A stretch of DNA of 64,000 nucleotides from Ophioderma brevispina (Eukaryota > Echinodermata > Ophiuroidea > Amphilepidida > Ophiodermatidae), in contig JAMKCH010043991.1 of NCBI GenBank assembly GCA_023653785.1, positions 62,001-126,000 of the forward strand. Direction: 5' to 3'. The translations under genes were made by a program, and so were the position numbers. Every line of letters starts with the position of its first letter. Within the stretch, counting starts at the first letter, position 1. Below are positions 1 through 11,073 of the stretch, piece by piece. The notes below the pieces were generated by a model. The model worked only from the letters and a program-made list of their open reading frames with translations, was not told the origin of the DNA and searched no databases.

Positions 1-349
1 CCTAGCGGAGTGATTTGGTAGTAACTCCTTACATCTTGATGATGCTCTATACTTTGCTGCTGAAATAACAGCACGAAAAAAACATTACGCACAATAAGAG
101 GAGGATTTTCTGAGGATACAATGTTTTATAAAATTACCCTGATTATTGAGGTAGACACAACCAACAAAGACTGTTAGGAAGGCTTATTGGCCCTAACAGG
201 TAGAAAAATGAAAATTAGAAAGTTTTCAACTTGCCTGTTGTCATATTGGAATATAGAAAAAGCATGCTTGGATTTTCTGACATGCACTACAAGAAACACT
301 TAACCAGGGGGACAGACTCGAGAGTTCCCAAATTTCTGTACAGCTTGGG

Positions 350-875
350 ATGTCAATGTTTGAGTGTGAAGGTCTATGGGGTTGGAGCCCTGGTAGGGTC
401 CACGGGCAAGCCCAATGGGAGTACAGGGGGCGGAGCACCCAGGAGCTCTTGGGTTTTCCACTTAGAAGGTTTAAAAAGAGTTTCAGAGCACAAATTTAAA
501 GGCTCAAGAGGTTCTCGATTTACTAGTACCAGTTTGGGAATGCCGATGCGGCGTGAGTCATTGCGCGAAGGTCTATGTGGTTCGGACAGCCCCTCTGGTG
601 GGATCCAGGGGCGAAGCTCCAGTGGGGGTCGAGGGGGTGGCGCCTCCTGGGTTTGGCACCATATTAGAGGTTCAGAGCACAGATTTCAAGGCTAAGAGGT
701 TTCATGATTTCCAGTACCCAGGCTTGGGGGATGATTAATGGTGCGCGCATCTGCTGCGAAAAAGCCTACAAGGGTGGGGTCCATGGGCCGCTTAGGGCCC
801 TGGTGGGGGGTCAAGGGGGGTGGAGCTGCCAGAAGCTCTGGATTTGACATCTTAGAAGGTAAAAATTACTGCAAC
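350..875 (+). repeat. Tandem repeat, about 200-bp unit, three degenerate copies
   Basis: The sequence 'aaggtctatg' followed by a GGTGGGGT-rich block, then '(t)tagaaggt' and 'cagagcacaaattt', recurs near 368, 568 and 768. Units differ by many substitutions, so the array is old. Open frames here (231-695, 553-738) follow the repeat and look non-coding. Confidence 0.6.
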
Positions 876-999
876 GTTAAACTTGCATCAGCCACTGGCA
901 AGATGGCAGTCTGAGATTGACCTTGACCTTGGTTCATTAACCTTTGAAATCATATCTGCATCTCCTGCATCTGTTCGCTGCGCACAAAGCCTGGATGGC

Positions 1000-1430
1000 A
1001 TCAGCCTGCCCGGTTAGCGCTTGCATGGGGGCGTCAGCAAATTAAATTTGAACACGTGCAAGGCTAACCAGGCTTTCTATGTCATAAGAGTCCAGGTAGT
1101 TTGGAACGTTGCAGAGATTGTGCGCAGCGCATGTGAGTAGGCAGTGGCTAAATTCCATTCAGGCGTGTCCTAGGATTATGAGTTCTGGTAGCAAGTCTAT
1201 GTAGTAGAAATATGTTCATAAAGAAGTCACATGGTGCGCTCTTGTATAGGTCTGGTACTGACGAACTGGTTTCTTTTAGAGATGGGAAATATTGCTTGGT
1301 ATATAAAACATGGGTTTCCTGTAGATGGTATTGTAGACGGGCTTGTAGTTGATTCAACGGGTACCCACTTTAGATTCCTTTCCAACATCTTTGAAACACT
1401 GGAGGCGCGGCTGTAGTCATTGAAGGACAA
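1000..1430 (-). mobile_element. Fragment of a CR1-like LINE (end of reverse transcriptase ORF)
   Basis: The minus strand reads FNDYSRASSVSKMLERNLKW at about 1362-1425, which resembles the (F/V)xxDYxxxSSVxxML..L.W motif near the end of CR1/L2-type reverse-transcriptase proteins. It then continues in a shifted frame through RTHNP and, past 1160, WNLATAYSHALRT. Frameshifts and stops show it is dead. Identification rests on motif memory. Confidence 0.45.
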
Positions 1431-1721
1431 TGATGGCGTCTCGTTCTTGGACTTTTTCCACGGGTTATTCTTTACAATTTTGTTGGTATGGGTCCTAAAT
1501 ATGAAGGAAACCCCTATTCCACCTTAACCCCAAGGTGGTTTTTAAATCAGACTTAAACTTTTGAAGGAGAAGTTGAAAACGGATAAACCAACCAAAATGG
1601 AACACACACATAATACACATACGGACATCACAATTTCCCTCTCTGCTTTTCAAGCCAGCGGGATAAAATGTAGTGTGTGTCAGAGGCACAAATTTCAAAT
1701 AAATTTGACGCTACATAATCT

Positions 1722-1945
1722 TTCCCTATTTTTTCCTTCTCTTTCATCTTCTCCCTTCTACTTTCACTTTTTCTTTCTTTTTTCCTCTTCTCTCTTTCCT
1801 TTCTTTTTCTCTTCTCCTTTCCGTTTCTCCTTTTCCCTCTTTAGCTCTTTTTCTCTTTTTTCCCCTTTCTTCTCTCTTTCCCTCTTTTTCTTTCTTTTTC
1901 TCTTCTTCGTCCCTTTTTTTCCCTTCCCATTTTTTTGCTCTGCTT
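1722..1945 (+). repeat. Polypyrimidine (TTTCTCTC) tract
   Basis: Over 200 bases of almost pure C/T on the plus strand. The frames across it (1561-2064 plus, 1744-2084 minus) are homopeptide-like (FSLFSS or KKREKE) and not credible genes. A long homopurine-homopyrimidine run can form triplex (H-DNA). Confidence 0.88.
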
Positions 1946-2179
1946 CCCAATTTTTTTGTGTCCGAGGGGAGCTTGCCCCCGGCCCTCCCCCACTGGTTAC
2001 GTCACTGTTTATTACATTGGTAAACATTCTAAATATGCAGCAACAAAAAAATTGTTTTGGTTGATATTTCAGAGTCCAATACACATGTATATAGAGATTT
2101 TTATGATTTTTTTATATTCCGGACTAGCAGAGATATTCCAGATTAACAAATCACTTTAAAATATAGGGACTGATATTTT

Positions 2180-2416
2180 CAAAGGGAATCCAACTTTAGA
2201 CCTGGGTTTAAACCAGGCTTAGTCCTTCATGAATTGACTATTTTCTTAAATATAACGGTTGAGAAAAGTCCTCATCCATGAGGAATTCTGTCCCATCCAT
2301 GAGGAATTTTCTCACCCATTACAGCATTCTTTCAAAGTATTTTGAAAGGAAAATGGTCCAATCTTAAAGGACAAACCCTTCTTTAAACCAGGGTCTAAAG
2401 TTAGACTCCATTTGAG
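2180..2416. mobile_element. Inverted-repeat element, family F copy 1
   Basis: Ends are inverted: TCAAAGGGAATCCAACTTTAG at the left and the complement of TCTCAAATGGAGTCTAACTTT at the right. The interior has GGTTTAAACC and mirrored ATGAGGAATT blocks. A relative is at 58760-59046. It lies in the intron just past the donor of the exon at 2450. Confidence 0.65.
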
Positions 2417-2449
2417 ACTTTCACTTTCATTGAAGCACTTGTGACCTAC

Positions 2450-2506
2450 CTTTCTTGGTTTGGTTGGCATGGGTGGTGGTTTGGGCTTAGTCGGTGGAGG
2501 TTTACT
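2450..2506 (-). CDS. SH3BP2: Linker exon: SKPPPTKPKPPPMPTKPRK
   Basis: This exon has strong acceptor CTGTTTTGCAG, 57 bases in phase 0-0, and donor GTAGGT. It reads SKPPPTKPKPPPMPTKPRK. PTKPRK fits the class II SH3 ligand PxxPxK. It is the last exon of the gene visible in the window; the SH2-coding exons expected in SH3BP2 would follow left of it. The preceding intron is about 15 kb. A mobile element (2180-2416) ends 33 bases past the donor. Confidence 0.66.
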
Positions 2507-2717
2507 CTGCAAAACAGAAAGAAAACCTATATTGTTAAATGGCATATTCATTCAACATTTCCAGAGTGTTGGCGGCCATATTTTAATGGGCTATTCCAGT
2601 TGAATTCCACACCTCTCCTGCAGAAGAAGGTAAAGTTTTCCACATGGGGAGCATGGACTTCTAATGAAATAACCAATGGGTAACTACAATTCGTCATGAA
2701 AGTGCAAAAAGACCAAG

Positions 2718-2875
2718 TACAATAGCTGCCATTTGTCAAAAATTTTAATCAAACATACTATAATGCCAAGTCTTTAGTCAGTGGCTATTGGAATGGTTCT
2801 TCAGGCAACCGTATCGCCTAAGAAGCATTTCAAGAGTGTCGCAGGAAAAAATAATCAAGAGCCACTAACTCAAGG
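2718..2875. repeat. Dispersed repeat, family L copy 1
   Basis: 'atagctgccatttgtca', 'atcaaacatacta', 'tcagtggct' and 'aagagccact.actcaag' occur here and in the same order at 19325-19438, with an extra insert here. An inverted half (AGTGGCT/AGCCACT) suggests a hairpin-type element. Confidence 0.55.
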
Positions 2876-2891
2876 AAAGATAAACTGACAT

Positions 2892-3440
2892 CTAAAAGCA
2901 ATATTAGCACATTTTTTTGAAGAGTGCCCCCAATTTTTCAAACAATTTGAGATTTTTACACGGTTGCATTGGTAACTGGCTAGTAAAATACCTGTGAATC
3001 GTTAAGCTCCAAAATGTCTGGGTCTCACAAACGAAGGAATTTTGTAATTAGAATATTATCGGGATCCCGATAATAATTCAACGGCTGCTGGAAACAGCCT
3101 TCCAATGTGAAATAGCCGGGAAATAGCGCCATGTATGTGTCTACGCTCATCCATTAGTTGTTTTATCAGTTCAGGCAAGTCAAGTTAGAGGTTATTTTCT
3201 TGAGGTGGCACTATTTCATCATGGACGGACATAAACATAGAATTTCCAGCTCTGCCGTTAAGTCCAATCTGGGATCCCAATTCTAATTACAAAATCGCTT
3301 ATTTTATGAAAAATACGCATTTTTAGCATTCTCGTTCGCAGGTATATAGTTTCCTAGACAATTACCAACATAACTGTGGCAAAATATCAAATTTTGAAAA
3401 TTGGGGGCGCTCTTCAAAAAATGTGCCGTTATTGCTTTAA
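2892..3440. mobile_element. Inverted-repeat element with 45-bp arms, family K
   Basis: The left arm AAAAGCAATATTAGCACATT, then TTTTTGAAGAGTGCCCCCAA, matches the inverted right arm ending at about 3438. Inner inverted blocks (aattttgtaattagaat, gggatcccgat) also pair. No coding content is seen, so it is a non-autonomous DNA transposon. Confidence 0.68.
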
Positions 3441-3629
3441 TAGACCATTTGCACGATCCCCGAAATGGATCTTATTTGGTGCCCATTCCATCCGGGAACT
3501 TGTACCAGCCTCAAGTCGGCTAAACACATACGGTTAAGCGCATGATGAGAATACCAGAAAACAACCTATTTGTGACGTTGCACTATAGTTGTGTAATCGT
3601 CCGGCAGGTGACAAGTAGGGCACAGTTAC

Positions 3630-4107
3630 TAGGGATGTACCGATCCGATCGGTATATCGGTATCGATATTAGTCGGATCGGATCGGTATCGGTGATCCGA
3701 AAATCTCCCCTTCTACCGATCGATTTGATGACCGTATACGCCATGGCATTCAAGCACAGTACTATAAACATTCTGGCGTTCACACACAGTATAAACATTA
3801 AGTTCACTAAGAAACCTCTCACTTTATTGTTCTAAAACTCATTTTTCTTAGCGCACTGCATATGGTGGTTATTACAAGAATAAACTTTTATCATGGGTAT
3901 ATGCTTTTGTTCATGAAATATCTTGTCTGAATAGCGAGTACAGCAAGAGGACTTCCTTACATATGTATAATGTGTATTATGATATGGAAAATTCCTTACA
4001 CGTGGTCATTCAAAAAATATATCGGTATCGGATCGGTATCGGGCAGATCGGTTTACGAAAATATCGGTATCGGCCGATACCGATAGAACGTAGATCGGAC
4101 ATCACTA
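3630..4107. mobile_element. hAT-type MITE with perfect 8-bp target duplication
   Basis: Left end TAGGGATGTACCGATC; right end, complemented, TAGTGATGTCCGATC. The element is immediately flanked by acagttac on both sides (3622-3629 and 4108-4115), the 8-bp duplication typical of hAT transposition. Both ends carry arrays of the palindromic word ATCGGTATCGG. The middle is AT-rich and non-coding. Confidence 0.85.
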
Positions 4108-4115
4108 ACAGTTAC

Positions 4116-4933
4116 GATCAAAAATATCACTTTTGTCGTGAATTTCAACACCAGTGCCTCGATTGTTTTTTGTTCCTTTGATATTCTTCTACATTTTTGT
4201 AAGATTAACTTCACATGAAAAGGTACTTTGTATTGTAATTTTAGGCACTGTTTGGCGGCGAACGAACCAAAGAAATTTTTTGGTAAACATGAGATATGGT
4301 GCAGTTCCCGGATGGAAATGGCACCATACGAGATGCATTTTGGGGAGGGTGCAAAAATGGTATATACGTGGCAGCCCACAAATGTATCACATGGAAGGCT
4401 ATTGCACTTATGACCTTTTGCACTCAAATGATGAATCCATATGCACTCAATTTAAAATGTAATTTTAGGTGGATTAATTACATTGAAATACATAACCCCT
4501 CTGTGGAAGATTTTTGTTTCAACAGGGGGAAATGGATTTAAGATGAATAACCATGGATGTTATACAATTGAATCCAATCATCTCTACTTCAACGGGATTA
4601 GGCCCACTCGGAACTCATTTATCCACATGTAGATTTAAAGAAGTGTTCACAGGGGGAGTATGAATATCAAGTGAAAGAGCCAATGCTTTCCAAGAAGGGT
4701 TACTCGCAGCTTTGAAAAATCTGAGTAATATGGAATCTTCTAAAACTAGTTATTTTGTTGTGTGGGGATAATAAGAGATGTCTAACAATTGATCAGAGTC
4801 ATTTTGTAAAGCGTTTCCAATATTTCATGGTAAACATGTGAAAACTTACAATTTATCAATTTTTGAAATTTTATACCCAACTAATCATAAAAAGGGTAGT
4901 CAGAGACTAATTAAGCCTATGAGCTGAAATCTA
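4116..4933. other. Intronic sequence without recognised features
   Basis: Short overlapping frames exist on both strands at 4154-4462, but none has splice context, domain motifs or homopolymer structure that I recognise. Confidence 0.5.
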
Positions 4934-5262
4934 GGTTGGAGTGAGTCCGGGACTCATGAGTACGGAGCTGAGTAGGATTCCAGTGTTTCAGTTTCGAGTC
5001 CGAAGTCGAGGTCTTCGGGCCCGGGGGAGTTTGAGTACACAAGGCAAAAATGGGGTAAATGGGATGGGGAGGGTGTACATCGGTCACATGTCTTTACTAA
5101 ATTCTTTTTACTTGAACTCTCACCTGTTGGACTCAGACTCAGGCACCATGGATTGGGTCCTCCGACCTGTGGACTCGGACTTGGGTCCGGATGGACTCAA
5201 ATTCTGACTCAGACTCGACACTGATGGATCGTGACTCAGCTCTGGACTCATTCCAACACTGC
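4934..5262. repeat. GACTC/GAGTC-rich inverted element
   Basis: The left part is dense in GAGTCCG-type words and the right part in GGACTC/CGGACTTGG words. The ends GTTGGAGTGAGTCC and, complemented, GTTGGAATGAGTCC are inverted. The arrangement would fold on itself. Confidence 0.55.
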
Positions 5263-5338
5263 TGAATTCCCTTTTGTCCCTACCCCTGAATGCGTCATTC
5301 CAGCAAATGCATATTATGCACAGGGATAGAAACCTTAA

Positions 5339-5702
5339 AGCTGACTCAAGAGATTTCGAAATATTATTTTTTGTGTGCAATTAAAAATAGTCAGCTAGAA
5401 CTAAATATAACTCACCAAAATGCTCAATGTCCAAAGTTAGAGATGAAAATCGGATTTTTTCGTTTCATGCAGTACACTTTGTTTACTGTACAGTAATAAC
5501 ATTGCATAGGATACCGTGTATAATCAAATTTCCGGATCCGGAAAATTTTTTTAACAAAGTTGCGATTTTCTATATGAAGGACTTCGATTTGAGCTAGTTT
5601 TATTTTTCACAGTGATTATTATCTGGACACGCATTATGTATATGCAAAACACAATTGTTTTGAAAATTGCGGGCGCCCTCTCCGGGAATCCTGAGTCGGC
5701 CT
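5339..5702. mobile_element. TTAA-flanked MITE, family R copy 1
   Basis: TTAA at 5335-5338 and 5703-5706 flank inverted ends AGCTGACTCAAGA and, complemented, AGGCCGACTCAGGA. The internal block 'ataggataccgtgtata ... tatatgaaggact' recurs at 54880-54970. Confidence 0.65.
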
Positions 5703-6699
5703 TTAAAGATGTTGTCCCTTTGGTAACTTTTTTGTCATCACAGTTGAGTATCAGGTAGGTAAGCATAAAAGACATACTATCAAACTAGTGTTGTGAGCTG
5801 TAATCCATGTCAACATGGGTGTTTACCACACCCACTTGTTTGTTCACACATTATAACCAAGGATCGATGAGGAAGAACCACAGTATCATAATATTTTCAT
5901 GTTAAACATTTTTTTTTTTTTTTCAATGCACAATGAATAAAGCAAAATGACACATCAGCATGCTTGTAAGATGATGCAACAAGGAAATGGAATCATGACA
6001 GGCCATTACAACACAAATAAAACAGTAATTTGAAATATATTCAATGTTGATATATACAATGATAGCCTGACTGCTTACGGGAAATACGAGCCCGAGAATT
6101 TTTATATGATTACTGTCTCTATAGCAATGCTACAACACTGACAACAAGGAAATGAATATGTCTGGATCAATATACCTTTGAGTGTTTAACCTAATATCAT
6201 GAAGTACCATCAAAGTACCTAATTTAGAAGTTCTTGACACAGACAGACAGACTGACAGACTTCGAGACACTATGCTTATCCTGACTGAGACATAAAATAC
6301 AGACAGATTAATTAGGCAAACATACAAGAAATTAATAATACCAACTATATAGATGAAATTATTCCACCAATATAAGTGAGACCACATTAACCTTATTAAT
6401 AAATACTTACTAAACAGTTTAAGCCAAATGCTAACTATCATAAATACCCATTTCCCACCTCCGTGCAGTGACGTTAGCCCGACATTTAATGGACACACTA
6501 GTAAAACGTGTGTTGGCGCACTGGTTTAAAAAAGATGGTGTTTTTACACACGCGACCAAAACGGCATATCTTGAAGCGTGCGCAAACAAAGCCTGTGTCA
6601 AGGTACGACATCACTGCAGGAGGGAACAAATGGACGATGTAACATGCTTTGAATATAAAAAGGACTTCTATTATTTCAATGAAAATCAGCCATAGACCT

Positions 6700-6842
6700 C
6701 CAAAATATTCCGATTTTTAATCTTTCATAATATAACTAGAACAGTACTGTGCATATGCTACTGAGTGTATAATAAAATTATGGATCCATCATATTATTTT
6801 GTGGATTTTCAATATGAAGGACATCCATTCGAGCTGTTGTAA
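6700..6842. mobile_element. Family R fragment
   Basis: It shares 'acagtactgtgcat', 'tgtgtataa' and 'aatatgaaggacatc.attcgagct' with the family R copies at 5339 and 54735. It abuts the family A element that starts at 6843. Confidence 0.4.
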
Positions 6843-7194
6843 AGGTGCAACGAGGATTTTGAGGCACCCAACTAGTGTGTCATAATAGTAAATTTCATAT
6901 AGATTAGAAACACTCAAAGAATTTCTTCCCTTCTTGATTTAGGCTACAGAAATGTCTTAAAAAAGGAAAAAAGGTGATTTTGATTTGCCTATATTTCAAT
7001 ATAAAACAATAGGCTGAATTTCGTCATTTGCTCCTATACAAATTAGAATTTTCACAATTTTTGTACCAAAGACATTTCTCAGCTTAATCCTTTCAGCTAG
7101 GGATATTTTTGATGGAAAGCTTTACATCAGGGCAAAAAATCAGTACTTTTGATTTTTAAGGGACACCCGATATTGAAATCCTTTTTGTCAACCT
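6843..7194. mobile_element. TTAA-type MITE, family A copy 1
   Basis: Starts AGGTGCAACGAGGATTTTGA and ends, complemented, AGGTTGACAAAAAGGATTTC, followed by TTAA-like sequence. Its interior matches the copies at 12906, 30431 and 61520. Confidence 0.72.
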
Positions 7195-8803
7195 TTAAGA
7201 TAACCAAGGCTTTGCCTGATGATCCCCTTAATGGATGCTTTATTTTGGTAGCGGTTTTGTTCAAGACGTCCCATGAAAATAGAATGAATAGAATCCCACA
7301 TTTCTACAACACATCGCACACTCGCATCTCAAACAGCAGTTTGTTACAGAATAAAACCTCATTTGGGCATCAATGGGACTCTAAATGAACCTTTACCCAT
7401 ATTTCGTGATGTTGACTTCCTATGCCATATTCTGAAAAACATGGAAATTCCAATCCCATTGGTCAACTTTGGTGAGTGGGAGTGTTGGATAATTTCTGAG
7501 AATAGCCCATGATATCTCCTATGTGATATGAGGCCATAGACATGGGACTACAAACAATACCTATATTCTCCACATTACACCCACAAAACCAATAGGTCAA
7601 TTTCTCCTGATCCACACTAAATAACAGGGGGACACAGAGGTAAGTCCATCCCCTGCTGCAAATGATGGTGTTCACCCTAAAAAGTGAGAGAATGGTGAGA
7701 TCTGGGTGCAAATCATGGTTGCTATCAGTTTTATCATATTAAGTATAATCTGTAGGAATATAAAAAAAAGTTGACAGTGATATGGTTATTTTGATCCGAC
7801 AAACCATTTTAACTGTATCTTACGGGAACCACCTGACTGAAAAAAAGTGCTCCTGACCTCCATGTTCCACGGTGCCTGCTAGTCTTCACGGTCCAGTACT
7901 CAACAATTTTGGGGATAACTACCCTCATTTCATGATTGATCGGGTAGGAGATAATATTATGATGATCTTCAAGCAGAATGTTAGCTTTAGGTCTGAGATG
8001 TTCCATCAAGGAGAAATGACATTTTTCATCTCGCTCATTTTGTAAAGGAACACATGGGACAAGTTTTGTCCAGTGTGACCCTCTTTAAATGTAATATTAC
8101 ATAGGCCAGATGACTGCCATGGGTTTAATATATGATGTGACTTTTATAGCAGGTTTCGTCAGCTCATACTACCCGTCGCCTCTTGGTGTGCTAGTTAAAG
8201 AAATCCATGTAATACGGATCTATGTGTGTAAAAAAAAAAAAAACACAAATACCAAAGAGTGGTTGTTAATTAGAAACCACAAACGATGCCTAAATTAAAG
8301 GCTACTCAGAAATTTCCTTCCCGATGGAGGCGCACTAAATTTTCAACAGATCATGTTTTTTTTAGTAATATACATAATGCTTGTTTCCATATACTAATCA
8401 CTGTGTAAATCACTAGCCAGGCTCAAATCGACGCCCTTCATAGTTAAATCAAACTTTGTTATAAAGTCCGTATCCAGAATTTTGTTATTCACATATCCTA
8501 TGATGGCAATGTTATACTGTGGCATAAATCTTGACTGCATGAAAACAAAAAATCCAATTCATCTTTAACTTTGGAATTAGCATTTTTCAGATGAACAATC
8601 TTTAGTTCTAGATGACTATTTTTCAATTTACTATATCAAAAAACTATATTTCGAACTCTCTGATCTGCCTTTAAGAAAACTAACTTTGAATGGGTCAAAT
8701 CATAAAATACATACGGGAATAAAAATGCTTGAACAAAAACAAACAAACTAGAAATTTCGCGGTTCTCGGCTTTCGCGCTCGGCTAAATTCAAAGAATATA
8801 AGC
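7195..8803. other. Intronic sequence, no features supported
   Basis: A plus-strand GAGGTAAGT at about 7636 resembles a donor, but no exon-like frame precedes it. The rest is AT-rich with a poly-A run near 8231. Confidence 0.5.
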
Positions 8804-9244
8804 TGTGGGCCGCCCCATGACCGAATTTGACCTGGCACGTGACCTTTGATCTCATCACAATATGATGGATCGCCTGTGCGCCTATGACAAAAGTTTGGAT
8901 TCCAATTGAACTTCAAGTTTTTCAATTTAATAATTTTACTGTTTAAGCCCATTTTTCAACTTGCCTCATATGACCTTTACCTTCAACATGACCTTTGACC
9001 TCATCAACATATGATGGATCCCATTGTGGGCACCTATGACAGAAGTTTGGTTCCAATTGAAGTTAAACTTTTCATGAGGTCAATTTAAAAAAAACTTAAC
9101 AATTTTGTTGGACCACACATACACACATCCACACACACATACACACATCCACACACACATACACACATCCACACCCAATCCACACATACACAGCACAACG
9201 GATTGCTAATGGTCCTGCCAGCTATAGCTGGCTGCCCCAAAAAA
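8804..9244. mobile_element. DR1-bearing inverted-repeat element, family C copy 1
   Basis: The left end TGTGGGCCGCCCCATGACC and the right end around GCTATAGCTGGCTGCCCCAA are loosely inverted. The interior contains AACATGACCTTTGACCTC (a DR1 nuclear-receptor consensus) and a CA-rich tract. The copy at 22877-23290 matches throughout. Confidence 0.7.
9112..9195 (+). repeat. (CA)n-rich tract with ACACATCC units
   Basis: ACACACATCCACACACACAT is repeated three times with minor changes. It lies inside the family C element, near its right end, as in the second copy. Confidence 0.85.
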
Positions 9245-10200
9245 GCACAGCTTAACAGTCATTAATTTGTGCGTCTTTTGGGGGAAACAATTGCAACAAA
9301 GACGTACCTATGTGTAACCACCCTTGAACCATAGACAACCATGCACACATTGAGAAAGTACGGACATACGCATTTAAAATTTAGTCACCCAACTTAGACC
9401 AATATGGAATTTATCCACCAGGGGATCTGATAAAACACCATCAAACGTGACCTTTCTTAAATTAAAATTTTGATGCTATTTGGCACCCTCTGGAAGAGTC
9501 CAAAAGTTATACTATTCCTGAGTTCATCTACAGACAACCATGGTTCATGGGTGTCTGTGGTTAAAAATCCAAATGCGTGTCTACAATTGAAGGTGTTTAC
9601 AAGCCTGCACCCCTGTATGCAGCCATGCATACACACATATACACCACACATTGTGCTCTAATAATTGAATGTCACATTTTCTACTTTTTCATAAACTTGA
9701 CACTAAAAAAAACTTTTTTTCTCACATCTTAGGCTCATTAGAAATATAAAATGCATTTACGATGGATATGTAAGTACTAATGCAAATTAAGCATTTATAT
9801 TTCTACGGGGCGGTCCACAGCTGTCGAGATCCCTGCTTCTACAGAATTAGTTTACGTCCATGGAGGACTTGAGTTCCAACTTAAATCAAGACATATACAC
9901 CTAGATTGGTGGAAATTTATTAATTTTAACACCATGGAACACAAGCTCACTCCCTGTAAACTGCTCAGTCTATGATAATGGCCTTGCCTCTTGATGACCT
10001 TTGACCTTCATGACCCTGATATATTAATGTACCTTTACCTCTAAATGAATTTTGTCCATTAAAAGGGATACAAAGCCAGAATGAATCTTTAGAGAAAACC
10101 CATTGATTTTGGTGGAAGAAACCACATTTTTAACGACTCTTAGATAACCTTTGACTTGCTGACTTAATGAATTAGCAGAGATATATATATATAGATATAC
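9245..10200. other. Intronic sequence
   Basis: No gene is seen. It holds a short inverted repeat around 9530-9565 (cagacaaccatgg / gtgtctgtgg) and one DR1-like TGACCTTTGACCT at about 9998-10010. Confidence 0.5.
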
Positions 10201-10541
10201 CGTGTTGTTTTCCTAATACGGCCCCTGCTCCTAATAAACGCCCCCGAGGAATTTTTGGAAACTTCAAGAAAAGAGTTAGCTTACCTAAATCAACAGGATT
10301 TAATGGACGGGACTGTCCGTTCTGTTATCTAACGCTGGTTGGGCACTGTGTAATAGTTTTAATTAATATGGAACTTGACCTCGGGAGGTGCGAAAACATC
10401 AGCATCCCCTTGCTCGTTCGTGGTGATTATATGGTAATCACGAAATAAGCGTGGTAGGATTTTTTGACTTCCATTTTTGACTGTAATAAACGCCTCCCTT
10501 TTGAAAAATGCACCCGCCCCCGGGCCTTTATTAGGAATACG
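10201..10541. mobile_element. MITE with CGTGTTGTTCCTAATA ends, family E copy 1
   Basis: The left end CGTGTTGTTTTCCTAATACG and the right end, complemented, CGTATTCCTAATAAAGGCCC are inverted. The interior 'gcccccgagga.ttttggaa' and 'gactgtaataaacgcc' recurs in the copy at 40874-41215. Confidence 0.8.
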
Positions 10542-10562
10542 TAGATATATGATATATACATA

Positions 10563-10760
10563 TCTATATTATATAGAGAGATAGAGAAGAGAGAGAGAGG
10601 AGAGTGGTAGAGGAGAGGGAGAGGAGAGGGAGATGGAGAGGGAGAGGGATAGGAGAGGGAGAGGGAGAGGGCGGAGGGGAGAGAGAGGGAGGCGGGAGAG
10701 GGAGAGAAGAGAGAAGATAGAGAGAGAGATAGCAAGAGAGAGAGAAGAGAGATAAAGAGA
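10563..10760 (+). repeat. (GA)n / GGGAGA-rich purine tract
   Basis: Nearly 200 bases of A/G on the plus strand, mixing GA dinucleotides with GGGAGAGGAGA units. It starts about 20 bases after the family E element. The minus-strand frame at 10427-10735 is serine/leucine repeat only. Confidence 0.9.
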
Positions 10761-10988
10761 ATGGGGTTAGTATATAGGTATTTTCAATACCACCTCATCT
10801 TCATTTGGTTGATTTCCATGATGTGTTTAATTTTCTCCTGTTAGGTGGAATGGCTTACATGAGTGAAGGTCAATGATTGTGGGGAAGGTCAAAGATTGTG
10901 ATGTTTCAAAACTGAAATCCAAAACAAAAGAAAATTCAACAGACATATGATAAATAGTATCATGTTAGGTATTTGTCCTGCCTGAAGT

Positions 10989-11073
10989 ATGTGATGTCAT
11001 CACTTTTGCATGCTGCGAAGTTGCCCTGGTGATTCTTAACATTTGACTGCACAAAAGTGATGACATCACTGGA
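10989..11073. repeat. Short inverted repeat carrying TGATGTCATCAC
   Basis: 'gtgatgtcatcacttttgca' at about 10990 pairs with 'tgcacaaaagtgatgacatcac' at about 11050-11071. The arms contain a CRE/AP-1-like TGATGTCATCA palindrome. Confidence 0.6.

Noticed and set aside
1561..2084. Frames of 106-167 residues on both strands
   Set aside because: They read through the polypyrimidine tract and give Phe/Ser or Lys/Glu homopolymers.
6468..6695. 75-residue plus-strand frame
   Set aside because: It looks protein-like at a glance but has no recognised motif, splice context or repeats; chance cannot be excluded.
7630..7645. Plus-strand GAGGTAAGT donor
   Set aside because: No open exon with an acceptor lies before it, and no other plus-strand gene evidence exists.
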